Source of the DNA: Streptomyces sp. Tue6028
GTDB taxonomy: Bacteria; Actinomycetota; Actinomycetes; Streptomycetales; Streptomycetaceae
DNA: 64,000 nt
Direction of reading: 5' to 3'
NCBI RefSeq assembly: GCF_002300165.1
Contig: NZ_MLCE01000002.1
Coordinates: 325,176-389,175 of the forward strand
The position numbers were made by a program, and so were the translations under genes. Under the pieces are notes generated by a model. It worked only from the letters and a program-made list of their open reading frames with translations. It was not told the DNA's origin and made no database searches. Positions 8,133-16,266 of the stretch are shown here, piece after piece; the first letter of the stretch is position 1; the number at the start of each line of letters is the position of its first letter.

Positions 8133-8585
8133 TCAGCCGGGCGCGCCCACACCGTCCTTGGTCACGCGCCGTCGGCTGACCTTCAGCTCGCCGTCCTCGC
8201 GGACGAGCACGTCCTCGCACACACAGCTCATCCTGACCTGGGGATCGCCGCCCAGCACGGTGCCGATGATGAGCGCGTAGCACCGAACGTGCAGCGAACC
8301 GTCGGCCGCGGAGTCCACCGCGACCATGCCGTGCCAGTGGCGTCGCACCTCGCCGGCGGCCACCAGCGCCTCGTGGGCGGAACGCACGGCGCGCGCCAGG
8401 GCGGTCCTGCCGACGACGGGTTCGGGCCGGTGCTCCGGCGCGAACTCCCCGTCCTCGGTGAAGGTCTGCGCCCACTCCTCGGCCCTGCCGCTGTCCAGGA
8501 GCTGCATGTGGCGGGCGTAGAACTGCTGCACCTCGGTGTAGAGCGCCTCCTGAGCGGGCGCCGCGTCGAGGGTGGTGTCGGTCAT
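8133..8585 (-). CDS. NTF2-fold (SnoaL-like) protein
   Basis: A 150-residue SnoaL-like/NTF2-fold protein. QFYARHMQLLDSGRAEEWAQTFTEDGEF matches the start of small cyclases, isomerases and ring-hydroxylating dioxygenase beta-like subunits. ATG 8585 has AGGAC upstream. It is the last gene of a minus-strand series, 118 bp after the O-methyltransferase. In aromatic polyketide clusters this fold serves as fourth-ring cyclase (SnoaL, AknH) or as a hydroxylase partner. The active-site residues cannot be assigned, so either role is possible. Confidence 0.75.
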   Translation of the reverse strand: MTDTTLDAAPAQEALYTEVQQFYARHMQLLDSGRAEEWAQTFTEDGEFAPEHRPEPVVGRTALARAVRSAHEALVAAGEVRRHWHGMVAVDSAADGSLHVRCYALIIGTVLGGDPQVRMSCVCEDVLVREDGELKVSRRRVTKDGVGAPG

Positions 8586-8703
8586 ACGGTCCTGTCCTCC
8601 GTGATCGGGGTGGGTGCCGAGTCGTGCGGGTCGCCCGGGCCCTGGCCGGCCGGGTCGGCCAAGGCGGAGTAGGTCGGGTCGGCCGGACAGGCCGGGGAGC
8701 GCT

Positions 8704-9819
8704 TCAGCACGGCCTGCATTCCAGTACCGCCCAGTCGCCGACGGCCGGTTCGCAGTCCAGGGCGAAGCCGCCGGCGGCGAGCAGCGCGCGCCATTCGTCG
8801 AGGTTGCGCTCGCGCCCGCCCATCACCACGAGCATGTCGACGTCCAGGAACTTGGCGGTGTCCCAGGTGTTGCCGGGTGCCACGACCTGTTCGAGGACGA
8901 GCAGGCGCGCCGCGGAGTCGCCGATGGCCCGTCGTACGCCGCGCAGGATCTCCACGGCCTTCTCGTCCGGCCAGTCGTGCAGCACGGTCTTCAGGACGTA
9001 CGCGTCGCAGCCGGCCGGGACCGGGTCGGTGAAGAAGTCGCCGCCGACCACCTCCACGCGGTGGGCGACCTCACGCTCGCTCAGCAACTCACCTGCGGTG
9101 TCGGCTACTTGCGCACGGTCGAAGAGCACACCGCGGACGCCGGGGTTGCGCCGCAGGATCTCGGCGAGGAAGTAGCCCCGGCCTCCGCCGACGTCGGCGA
9201 CGACGGGGAACCGGGAGAAGTCGACGCGGTCCAGATAGAGCCCGCCGAGCCGCCGGCTGATGGTGGTCATGGCGTCGTCGAAGACCTCGCCCGCCTCCGG
9301 GTTGCCCTGGAGGTACTCCCAGAACGACATACCGTGCGCGGCGTCGAAGCCGGGCCGGCCGGTCCGCGCGGAGTGCAGGATCGAGCCGAACGAGCCCCAG
9401 AAGAAACCGGATCCGTCGAGCAGCACGGCGTCCCGCACCCCGTCGGGCAGGTCGGTGCGCAGCCCCTCGGCGAGGGGGGTGAGGGCGAACTGCCGCCCGT
9501 CGAGCTCCTGGAACACACCGAGCAGGGCGGCACAGCGCAGCATGCGGTAGAGCGCCGCCTCGTCGGCGCCGACCGCGTCGGCCAGTTCGGAGACCGTGCG
9601 GGGTCCCTTGACCAGCTGGTCGGCGACGTTGAGTTCGGCGAGCGCGTACACGACGGCGGAGAAGCGCTGCCCGTTGGCGAGCAGCATGAGCCGCTGGCGC
9701 GGCGGGACGTCCGGCCGGTCGACGAAGGAGTACGCCGCCACCGGCCCGGTGTCGCCCGCGTCGCTCTCGCCCGGCGCCGCCTGGGCCCCGCGCGTATGCA
9801 CCTGGATGTCGTCGGTCAT
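8704..9819 (-). CDS. SAM-dependent O-methyltransferase
   Basis: A 371-residue O-methyltransferase of the plant/polyketide type: an N-terminal dimerisation wHTH, then a Rossmann SAM domain with VADVGGGRGYF. VLHDWPDE carries the catalytic His used as general base in O-methylation. ATG 9819 lies 5 bp after the cyclase stop. Two paralogues in the cluster (13082-14119 and 24033-25076) have Glu at that position, so this is the most likely true O-methyltransferase, acting on the aglycone. The exact hydroxyl is not known. Confidence 0.87.
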   Translation of the reverse strand: MTDDIQVHTRGAQAAPGESDAGDTGPVAAYSFVDRPDVPPRQRLMLLANGQRFSAVVYALAELNVADQLVKGPRTVSELADAVGADEAALYRMLRCAALLGVFQELDGRQFALTPLAEGLRTDLPDGVRDAVLLDGSGFFWGSFGSILHSARTGRPGFDAAHGMSFWEYLQGNPEAGEVFDDAMTTISRRLGGLYLDRVDFSRFPVVADVGGGRGYFLAEILRRNPGVRGVLFDRAQVADTAGELLSEREVAHRVEVVGGDFFTDPVPAGCDAYVLKTVLHDWPDEKAVEILRGVRRAIGDSAARLLVLEQVVAPGNTWDTAKFLDVDMLVVMGGRERNLDEWRALLAAGGFALDCEPAVGDWAVLECRPC

Positions 9820-9824
9820 GTCCG

Positions 9825-10610
9825 TCAGCCCTCGTCGTCGTCGATGAAAGCGACCGCGCGGGTCCAGCCTGCTCCGGCTCCAGCGATCTTCACGGGGAAG
9901 CAGGAGAGGGTGAAGCCGTGCGGAGGCAGCCGGTCCAGGTTGGCGAGACGCTCGATCTGGCAGAACTCGCGGTCGCGCCCCGTGAAGTGGGCGGGCCACA
10001 GGACCGAGCGGTCCCCGGTCTGCCGGTACCGTCGCAGGATGTCGCCGAAGGGCGCGTCCAGGCTGAACGCGTCCGTGCCGATCACCTTCACCCCCAGGTC
10101 GAGCAGGAGGTGCACGGCGGGTCCGTCGAGTCCCGTGAAGTGGGTGAAGTACTTCTCCGTGCCGGCCCACCGGTCGGCCCCGGTGTGCAGGAGCACGATG
10201 TCCAGGGGTGCCGGCTCGACACCCGTCCGGTCCAGTTCGGCTCGTATGCGGTCGGCCCCGACGGCGCCCGGCTCGGCGTCGGTGAGGTCGAGGACGACGG
10301 CGGGCCGGTGGAACCAGTCGAGCGGGAGCTCGTCGACGGTACGGGGCGGACCCTCGCGGTAGGAGGCGCGGGTCCCGTAGTGGGCCGGCGCGTCGATGTG
10401 GGTACCGGTGTGGGAGGTGAGCCGCAGCGTGTCGATCGACAGCAGTTCGCCGTCGTCGAGCACGCTCGGGTCGAAGTCGATGCCGAAGTGCTCACGCATC
10501 TCGTCGGCCATGTGCCGGGCGCCCTCGGCCGGTGTGATCACCTCGTGGGTCACCGGCTCGGGCTCCCAGCCCCGGGCGTCGACGGGTGACGACAGGTCGA
10601 CCAGTCTCAT
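9825..10610 (-). CDS. polyketide cyclase, metal-dependent HxGTHxDxPxH family
   Basis: A 261-residue member of the cyclase family with the kynurenine-formamidase fold. The hallmark HTGTHIDAPAHYG supplies metal-binding His and Asp residues, and SLDAPFGDILRRY and LHTGADRW follow. Type II PKS clusters commonly use this family for second- or third-ring closure. It sits 5-6 bp from both neighbours, a hydroxylase and an O-methyltransferase, in one minus-strand operon. Confidence 0.85.
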   Translation of the reverse strand: MRLVDLSSPVDARGWEPEPVTHEVITPAEGARHMADEMREHFGIDFDPSVLDDGELLSIDTLRLTSHTGTHIDAPAHYGTRASYREGPPRTVDELPLDWFHRPAVVLDLTDAEPGAVGADRIRAELDRTGVEPAPLDIVLLHTGADRWAGTEKYFTHFTGLDGPAVHLLLDLGVKVIGTDAFSLDAPFGDILRRYRQTGDRSVLWPAHFTGRDREFCQIERLANLDRLPPHGFTLSCFPVKIAGAGAGWTRAVAFIDDDEG

Positions 10611-10616
10611 CCGCGA

Positions 10617-11846
10617 TCACTCTTTCTCGTTGACGGTGAAGAGGTTGTCGGCGACGCGGATGCCCGGGGCTCCGAAGGCGATCCGCTGGGTGAACTTGGC
10701 GCCGATCGGGGTGCGCATCACCACTCGGGCGAGCTTGGGACGCAGGAAGGTGGCCAGGCTGTCGGCGGAGAGCATCATCCGGCTCTGCACGGCCTGGAAC
10801 TTCATGACGGCCTTGATGTGCGGCCTGCGGATCCTCTCGAACTCTCCGAGCCGCGCCGCGCTCACATCGCCGTCCGTGACGGCGGCGAGCAGGATCGGGT
10901 GGAGCAGCGCGGCGTCCTGGACGGCGAGATTGATGCCCTGGGCGCCGAGCGGGCCGTGCGTGTGGGCGGCGTCGCCGATGAGGACGAGGCCGTCGCCGGT
11001 CCACCGCTCGGCGGCGGCGCCGAACACGTCGAGGAGCGAGACGTCGGCGAAGCTGCGCAACGCCCCCTCGACCCGGTCGGCGAACTGCGGGGTCGCCGCG
11101 GTGATCCTGCGGCGCACCTCGCCGATGCCGAGCGGGGCCAGGCGCTTCCACTCCCCCTTGGGCAGGGTCCAGCCCATCTGCACCGCGCCCGGGTGGGAGT
11201 CGTAGGCGAGCACGGGGTTGCCTCCGGCGCGGTTCACCATGACTTCGCCGAGACGCTCCGTCGCGGGCAGCCGGAACCAGACCACGTCCTGGTCGAAGAC
11301 GTCCTGGCGGACGTGGTCGATGCCGGCGAGCCGGCGGACCTGTGAGTGGCGCCCGTCCGCCGCGACCACACAGGCGGCGCGCACGGTGTGCGTGACGTCC
11401 TGGGCCTTGGCGTACACACCGCGTACGGCGTCGCCCTCCCGGATCAGGCCGTTGACCCGCGCCACCACGTAGCGGAACTCCGGGAACTCCTGGCAACGGT
11501 CCAGGAGTTCGGCGAGCAGATGCGCCTGGGGCAGGCTGAGCAGGTAGTTGTACGGGGACTGGAGCCTGCGGTAGTCGAAGGACATCAGCACGCGACCGTG
11601 CTCGACCAGCCGGAACCGCTCCAGGACGTGTGCGCCGCGGTCGGTGGCGCCCTTGAGGACACCGATCTCGTCGAGGACGGCGAGGCCGCCGGGCTGGAGG
11701 ATCTCGCCGCGGTACTCGCGGCTGAGCGAGGAGCTGCGCTCGACGACGGTGACGCGTGCGCCGGACCGCAGCAGCAGGAGTGCCAGGGTCATGCCCGCGG
11801 GGCCGCCACCGACGACGCAGACGTCCGTGCGAGTGTGTTCTTCCAT
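10617..11846 (-). CDS. FAD-dependent monooxygenase
   Basis: A 409-residue flavoprotein hydroxylase. GGGPAG is at residues 13-18, followed by the DG-type VVAADGRHSQVRR and a GD-type IGDAAHTHGPLGAQG. It is shorter than the other two hydroxylases and lacks their thioredoxin-like tail, so it belongs to a different subgroup (geranylgeranyl reductase/UbiH-like class A). ATG 11846 has GGAGG upstream; a longer in-frame reading would overlap the SDR gene and is rejected. Its place between ring cyclase and SDR suggests tailoring of the closed ring system. Confidence 0.87.
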   Translation of the reverse strand: MEEHTRTDVCVVGGGPAGMTLALLLLRSGARVTVVERSSSLSREYRGEILQPGGLAVLDEIGVLKGATDRGAHVLERFRLVEHGRVLMSFDYRRLQSPYNYLLSLPQAHLLAELLDRCQEFPEFRYVVARVNGLIREGDAVRGVYAKAQDVTHTVRAACVVAADGRHSQVRRLAGIDHVRQDVFDQDVVWFRLPATERLGEVMVNRAGGNPVLAYDSHPGAVQMGWTLPKGEWKRLAPLGIGEVRRRITAATPQFADRVEGALRSFADVSLLDVFGAAAERWTGDGLVLIGDAAHTHGPLGAQGINLAVQDAALLHPILLAAVTDGDVSAARLGEFERIRRPHIKAVMKFQAVQSRMMLSADSLATFLRPKLARVVMRTPIGAKFTQRIAFGAPGIRVADNLFTVNEKE

Positions 11847-11857
11847 GTCGTCCTCCG

Positions 11858-12637
11858 TCAGGCCAGCAGGCTCAGGCCGCCGTCGGCGGACACCACGTGG
11901 CCGGTGATCCACTGGGCCTCGGGCAGGCAGAGCAGCGCCACGGTGTCGGCGACGTCCCGGGGTGTGGCGAGGCGTCCCGCGGGGGTGCGGGCACCGATCG
12001 CGCGGGCGACCTCGGGGCGCGGGGTGTCGGCGCCCTTGTCGAGCTTGGACGCGGAGACCGCGTTGACGGTCACACCGCGGTCGGCCAGTTCCACGGCCAC
12101 GAAGCGTGTCAGGCTCTCCAGGGCGGCCTTGGCGACGCCGAGGCTGACCATGTGGGGAGCCACACCGCGGGCGACGCTCGCCGAGACGACGATGATCCGG
12201 CCGCCCTCGGACAGCAGGTCCGCCGCGGGCCCCGCGGAGGCGGCGAGCGGCACCAGCGCGGTCGCCGTGTCGGCGTACACCTCCGTCAGACGCATGCCGA
12301 GGACCGGCATGGGGTGCGCCGAGGCGGCGGCGTGGACCAGGATGTCGAGCCGACCGTGCCGCTCACGCACGTGGCGCATCGCCTCGGGCAGCGTCTCGGC
12401 CCGGCGCGCGTCGCCGCGCAGCGTCTCCAGGCTGCCGGGCGTGTCCTTCAGATCCGCGAGCAGTGTCCCGGCGTCCTCCGCGGAGTGGGCGAACGTCGCG
12501 ACGACGTCGCATCCCGACACGGCCAGCTTCTCGGTGACGGCCCGGCCCACTCCGCGCGTCCCGCCGATGACGAGGGCGCTCCTGCCCTTCAGGCCTGGCA
12601 GCGGCGCTACTTCGCTGCGCGAGTGCGGTTCCGACAC
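11858..12637 (-). CDS. SDR-family oxidoreductase
   Basis: A 259-residue short-chain dehydrogenase. GGTRGVG starts the Rossmann fold near residue 25, and the C-terminus GHVVSADGGLSLLA is typical of FabG-like enoyl or keto reductases. The usual YxxxK is not intact: the segment VSASVARGVAPHMVSLGVAKAAL has Met-Val-Ser before the Lys region where Tyr is expected, so catalysis may be altered. GTG 12637 is chosen for GAGAGGAAG just upstream. It is the first gene of the minus-strand operon running to 8133, behind a long non-coding leader. Confidence 0.78.
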   Translation of the reverse strand: MSEPHSRSEVAPLPGLKGRSALVIGGTRGVGRAVTEKLAVSGCDVVATFAHSAEDAGTLLADLKDTPGSLETLRGDARRAETLPEAMRHVRERHGRLDILVHAAASAHPMPVLGMRLTEVYADTATALVPLAASAGPAADLLSEGGRIIVVSASVARGVAPHMVSLGVAKAALESLTRFVAVELADRGVTVNAVSASKLDKGADTPRPEVARAIGARTPAGRLATPRDVADTVALLCLPEAQWITGHVVSADGGLSLLA

Positions 12638-12780
12638 GGTGCACTTCCTCTCGCTGTCCGGGCCGCCGCGGGCTGCAATCGGTGAACTGGCCCTGTGGGT
12701 GGGTTGGTTGCTGTCACCGTGTCCCAGAACGGTCGATCGTGGCTGGAGCCGGAGCGGAGCGCGCGGGGAGCACGAACACC

Positions 12781-12866
12781 GGGGTGCACGCCTCCCGACG
12801 ACGGGGTGCACGTGGCACGGGCGGGGCACGCGGCACGGGCAGGGGCACGCCGCGGGCCGGGGTACG
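12781..12866. repeat. degenerate GGGGtgCACG repeats in a 444-bp non-coding region
   Basis: The gap 12638-13081 between the divergent SDR and methyltransferase genes has no convincing gene. It holds a run of similar boxes: GGGGTGCACG at 12781 and 12803, GGGGCACG at 12823 and 12842, and GGGGTACG at 12859. The first two are 22 bp apart, two helical turns. GTGCAC palindromes recur in it. This may be an operator array or simple-sequence drift. Confidence 0.4.
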
Positions 12867-13032
12867 CCGCACGGTCGAGTGCACACCGCTCGGAGCGGGG
12901 CCGCGCCCTGGGTCGGGTAGTCGCGCTCCGGGGTACCCGGGCCCCGCAGATGTCCGCACCCTGGGCGAGTGTCGCGCCCCTGCAATACCCGCGCCGAGGG
13001 GACGTCCACGCCCCGGACGGGACTTCGCCGCT

Positions 13033-13061
13033 TCGACCAGCGGTCCAGTTGCCGTCTAGCG
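13033..13061 (+). promoter_or_regulatory. candidate SARP heptads before the 13082 methyltransferase
   Basis: TCGACCA at 13033, TCCAGTT at 13044 and TCTAGCG at 13055 are exactly 11 bp apart, the SARP direct-repeat pattern. They end only 20 bp before the ATG, and no Shine-Dalgarno sequence is visible, so a leaderless transcript is possible. Confidence 0.45.
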
Positions 13062-13081
13062 GAGTTGACGACGCTGGTGTC

Positions 13082-14119
13082 ATGACAGCTCCCGCTCTCG
13101 AAGCCGTGACGAACCTCCGCAGACTCGCCCTGGCCGCAGGTCACGCGGCCGCGCTCCGCGCCGCGGTACAGCTCGGCGTGGCCGACGCGCTCGGTGAGGA
13201 CCCCGCGACCGCCGCCGAGCTGGCGCGCCTGGTGAACGCCGAACCGGGCACGCTCGACCGGCTGTTGCGCGCGCTCAGCTCGCAGGGCGTGTTCCTCGCC
13301 CAGGGCGACCGCTACGCGCACACGCCGGTCTCCCGACTGCTGCGCGGCGACACCCCGCGCAGCCTGCGCGACATGGTCCTGTGGGCCACCGAACCGTGGA
13401 CCTGGGAGGTCTGGCCGCGTCTCGCCGACGCCGTCCGTACAGGAAAGGGCGGCTTCGGCGAGACGCACGGCAAGGACTTCTTCACCTATCTGTACGAGGA
13501 CGCGCCGGAGTCGGCCGAGGTCTTCAACCGCGCCATGACGCAGGCCAGCCGGCTCTCGTCCGGGGCGATCGCCGAGACGCTCGACCTGCGCGGCGACCTG
13601 ACCGTGGTGGATGTAGCCGGCGGCCACGGCGACCTCATCGCGACCGTCCTGGAGCGCGACCCGTCCCTGCGCGGTGCCCTGTTCGACCTGCCCGGTGTGC
13701 TGGAGGACGTCGACGCGCGGCTGCGCAAGGGCGGTGCGCTGGAGGGCCGTTGCCGTCTGGTGGCCGGTGACTGCCGGGAGTCGGTGCAGGTCGAGGCGGA
13801 CGTCTTCATCCTGAAGAACGTCCTGGAGTGGGACGACGCGGCCACCGTGGCCGCGCTGCGCAATGTCGCCGCCTCCGCCCGTCCGGGCGGACGGGTCGTC
13901 GTCATCGAGAACCTGGTCGACGGAAGCCCCGAGACCGGGTTCACCACTGCCATGGACCTGCTCCTGCTGCTCAACGTCGACGGCCGCAAGCACCTGCGCC
14001 GCAGTCTGCTGCGCCTGGTCGAGGAGGCCGGGTTGACGGTGACCGACGTCCGGCCGGTCGGCCCGTATCTGCACATGATCGACAGCCGGGTTCCCGAAGG
14101 CGGGGACACCGGTCGCTGA
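13082..14119 (+). CDS. SAM methyltransferase, probable C-methyltransferase
   Basis: A 345-residue protein with the same two-domain architecture as O-methyltransferases: dimerisation wHTH at residues 1-100 and a SAM domain with VVDVAGGHGD. Where these enzymes carry the catalytic His (HDWxD), this one reads LEWDD, with Glu at residue 249. Loss of the base suggests a non-O-methylation role, by analogy with C-methyltransferases of mithramycin-type pathways. ATG 13082 was chosen because the family N-terminus begins there; there is no clear ribosome-binding site. It stands alone on the plus strand and ends before a strong hairpin. C-methylation of the aglycone is inferred. Confidence 0.82.
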   Translation: MTAPALEAVTNLRRLALAAGHAAALRAAVQLGVADALGEDPATAAELARLVNAEPGTLDRLLRALSSQGVFLAQGDRYAHTPVSRLLRGDTPRSLRDMVLWATEPWTWEVWPRLADAVRTGKGGFGETHGKDFFTYLYEDAPESAEVFNRAMTQASRLSSGAIAETLDLRGDLTVVDVAGGHGDLIATVLERDPSLRGALFDLPGVLEDVDARLRKGGALEGRCRLVAGDCRESVQVEADVFILKNVLEWDDAATVAALRNVAASARPGGRVVVIENLVDGSPETGFTTAMDLLLLLNVDGRKHLRRSLLRLVEEAGLTVTDVRPVGPYLHMIDSRVPEGGDTGR

Positions 14120-14145
14120 CCTCCGCGACGACGCCGGCCGTCCAC

Positions 14146-14176
14146 CTCCGTCCGGGGCTGCACGCCCCGGGCGGAG
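14146..14176. terminator. hairpin terminator after the 13082 methyltransferase
   Basis: Arms CTCCGTCCGGGGC (14146-14158) and GCCCCGGGCGGAG (14164-14176) pair over 13 bp with one G-T wobble and a TGCAC loop. They lie between converging genes. Confidence 0.8.
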
Positions 14177-14270
14177 CGCGCCCGGCGAGCATTTCTTGGT
14201 CGGGACCTCTCAAACCCAATGACACACATAAAACACGTCTGGATTTCCCCCGATTCCATTCAAGGAATAT

Positions 14271-15083
14271 TCAGTGGGAAACGCCCGATGCCACACGGTC
14301 GAGTATCGCCAGCGAGTCGGCCATGGGGTCGAAGCACAGCATGGCGTGCTGGAGGCCCCGTATGCGTGGGGACGGTTCCAGGCCCAGGTCGGTCACCAGC
14401 CGGTGCCGGTACTGGTGGAACGAGTCGAGCGCGGCGGACAGCCGGCCGGCCCGGAACAGGGCCAGCATGTGCTTGACGCGGATACCCTCGTGCAGGGGGT
14501 AACTGCCCACCAGGACGGTCAGTTCGCTCTGTACCTCGCGGTGCCGGCCGAGCCGCAGGTTGGCCTCGATGCGCATCTCGGTCGCGGCCAGCCGGCTCTC
14601 CTCCAGGCCGCAGATCTGCGGATAGAGCAGCGGGCCGGGGCGTACGTCGCTCAGCGGGGCGCCGCGCCAGAGTTCGAGCGCTCGGGACAGCAGCTCTTCG
14701 GCTCTTTCGTTGTCGCCCTGCTCCAGGAACTTCTGTCCCTGCTCGACCAGGTTCTCGTAGGCGCTGAGGTCGTGTTCGGTGTGGTCCGCCTGGAGGAGGT
14801 ACCCGGGTACCCGGGTGACGAGCGCGTCCGTCGGAGGCTGGCCCACCACCTGTGCGACGTCGCGGAACATCCTCCGCAGTTGCAGGACGTACGTCTGGAG
14901 CGTCGTGGACGCGCTGCGCGGCGGGCGCTCGTCCCAGAGCTCCTGGATCAGGGAGGCCGTGGACACCGCGCGGCCGGGTTCGAGCATCAGCATCGCCAGT
15001 ACGCTGCGAGGCTTGGGCGCCGTCAGGATTTCGGCTACTTCGACATCATCGATGGTTAATGTACCGAGCACTCCGAGCTTCAT
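14271..15083 (-). CDS. SARP-family pathway activator with a TTA codon
   Basis: A 270-residue Streptomyces antibiotic regulatory protein: an OmpR-like winged helix (about 1-95; LTAPKPRSVLAMLML, ASTTLQTYVLQLRRMF) followed by a bacterial transcriptional activation domain (about 96-250). It resembles ActII-ORF4/DnrI and should bind 11-bp-spaced heptads. Leu9 is TTA (15057-15059), so translation should depend on the bldA leucyl-tRNA. ATG 15083 is preferred over an in-frame ATG at 15113 because the fold begins at MKLGVLG; the TTA is present with either start. The gene follows an AT-rich leader. It is the best candidate for control of the heptad-bearing promoters. Confidence 0.9.
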   Translation of the reverse strand: MKLGVLGTLTIDDVEVAEILTAPKPRSVLAMLMLEPGRAVSTASLIQELWDERPPRSASTTLQTYVLQLRRMFRDVAQVVGQPPTDALVTRVPGYLLQADHTEHDLSAYENLVEQGQKFLEQGDNERAEELLSRALELWRGAPLSDVRPGPLLYPQICGLEESRLAATEMRIEANLRLGRHREVQSELTVLVGSYPLHEGIRVKHMLALFRAGRLSAALDSFHQYRHRLVTDLGLEPSPRIRGLQHAMLCFDPMADSLAILDRVASGVSH

Positions 15084-15276
15084 CTTGCTTACCCCCAGGA
15101 TGGCCAAAAACAACTTACCCCCGCAGTCAGTGCTGCTAAGGCAATCCGAGATGGATCAGATTATCACGAGCGGACAAAAAAACCATGTCTTACTCGTGAG
15201 TATTGCGATCAGGACTGCACACGAATGCGCAGCTCGCAAAAAACCGGCGGCATGCTTCAAACGTGGACACCGTCCG
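15084..15276 (-). promoter_or_regulatory. AT-rich promoter/leader of the SARP gene
   Basis: This 193-bp gap is clearly richer in A/T than the rest of the window. It holds two A-tracts (about 15176-15182 and 15238-15243), the near-palindrome TACTCGTGAGTA at 15191-15202, and a TCACGAG/CTCGTGA inverted pair at 15164-15170 and 15193-15199. These suggest a regulated promoter; no specific regulator is identified. Confidence 0.45.
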
Positions 15277-16266
15277 TTACGACTGATCCCCCTCTCGTGA
15301 AACAAAGCTCTGCCCTATACGCCACTCTGGGTGATCCGCGTACCAGCGAACAGTCTCGGCCAGTCCCGTGGCGAAAGGTATGCGTGGAGCAAAACCGAGA
15401 GCGCGCAGCTTGCCGTCGTCGAGGCTGTAGCGCCGGTCGTGTCCCTTGCGGTCCGTGACGTGTTCCACCATGTCCCAGTCACGACCGCAGGCTTCGAGAA
15501 GACGCTCGGTCAATTGACGATTGGTCAATTCCGCGGTGCCCGCGATGTGGTAGATCTCGCCCGGCTCGCCGCGCTCCGCGACGAGCTGCACGCCACGGCA
15601 GTGGTCCTCGACGTGCACCCAGTCCCGGACGTTGCCACCGTCGCCGTACAGCGGCACCTTCCGGCCCTCCAGCAGCCTGGTGATGAAGAGCGGAATGACC
15701 TTCTCGGGGTACTGGCGCGGTCCGTAGTTGTTTCCGCAGCGGGTGATGGACACCGGCAGGCCGTGGGTGACCGCGTAGGCACGGGCCACCAGGTCTCCGC
15801 CGGCCTTGGACGCCGCATAGGGCGAACGCGGCCGCAGCGGGGCCTCCTCGTCCCACGAGCCGGCGTCGATCGACCCGTACACCTCGTCCGTCGAGACCTG
15901 TACGACACGGGGCGTTCCCGCCTCCAGACAGGCCTGGAGCAGGGCGTGGACCCCGAGCACATTGGTCCGCACGAATTCCGCGGAACCGGCGATGGAGCGG
16001 TCCACGTGGGATTCCGCGGCAAAATTGACGACGACATCTTGGCCGGGTATCACCTTGCTCAGCAGCTCAGGATCACATAAATCGCCCCACACGAACTCGC
16101 ACCGTACTTCGCCCAAATTGGCGGGATTTCCGGCGTAGGTCAGTTTGTCGAGGACTGTCACCTCCGCGTCCGCAAAAGCGGGATACTCCCCGGCCAGCAC
16201 GGCACGCACGTAGTGGGAGCCGATGAAACCGGCGCCGCCGGTGACCAGAATGCGCGGTCCGCTCAT
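15277..16266 (-). CDS. dTDP-glucose 4,6-dehydratase with a TTA codon
   Basis: A 329-residue extended SDR that converts dTDP-glucose to dTDP-4-keto-6-deoxyglucose, the entry step for all 6-deoxysugars. GGAGFIGS is near residues 10-17, the active-site YAASK lies in SPYAASKAG, and NNYGPRQYPEKVIPLF is a family hallmark. Leu63 is TTA (16078-16080), rare here, so bldA may also limit this step. Parts of the gene use unusually A/T-rich codons (for example 16060-16140), unlike its neighbours. Its ATG overlaps the stop of the thymidylyltransferase gene. It ends the minus-strand operon that starts at KS-alpha. Confidence 0.95.
   Translation of the reverse strand: MSGPRILVTGGAGFIGSHYVRAVLAGEYPAFADAEVTVLDKLTYAGNPANLGEVRCEFVWGDLCDPELLSKVIPGQDVVVNFAAESHVDRSIAGSAEFVRTNVLGVHALLQACLEAGTPRVVQVSTDEVYGSIDAGSWDEEAPLRPRSPYAASKAGGDLVARAYAVTHGLPVSITRCGNNYGPRQYPEKVIPLFITRLLEGRKVPLYGDGGNVRDWVHVEDHCRGVQLVAERGEPGEIYHIAGTAELTNRQLTERLLEACGRDWDMVEHVTDRKGHDRRYSLDDGKLRALGFAPRIPFATGLAETVRWYADHPEWRIGQSFVSREGDQS

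Noticed and set aside
15238..15250. Gamma-butyrolactone receptor (ARE) box upstream of the SARP gene
   Set aside because: Only a half-like AAAAAACCGG is present without the matching arm, so support is too weak.
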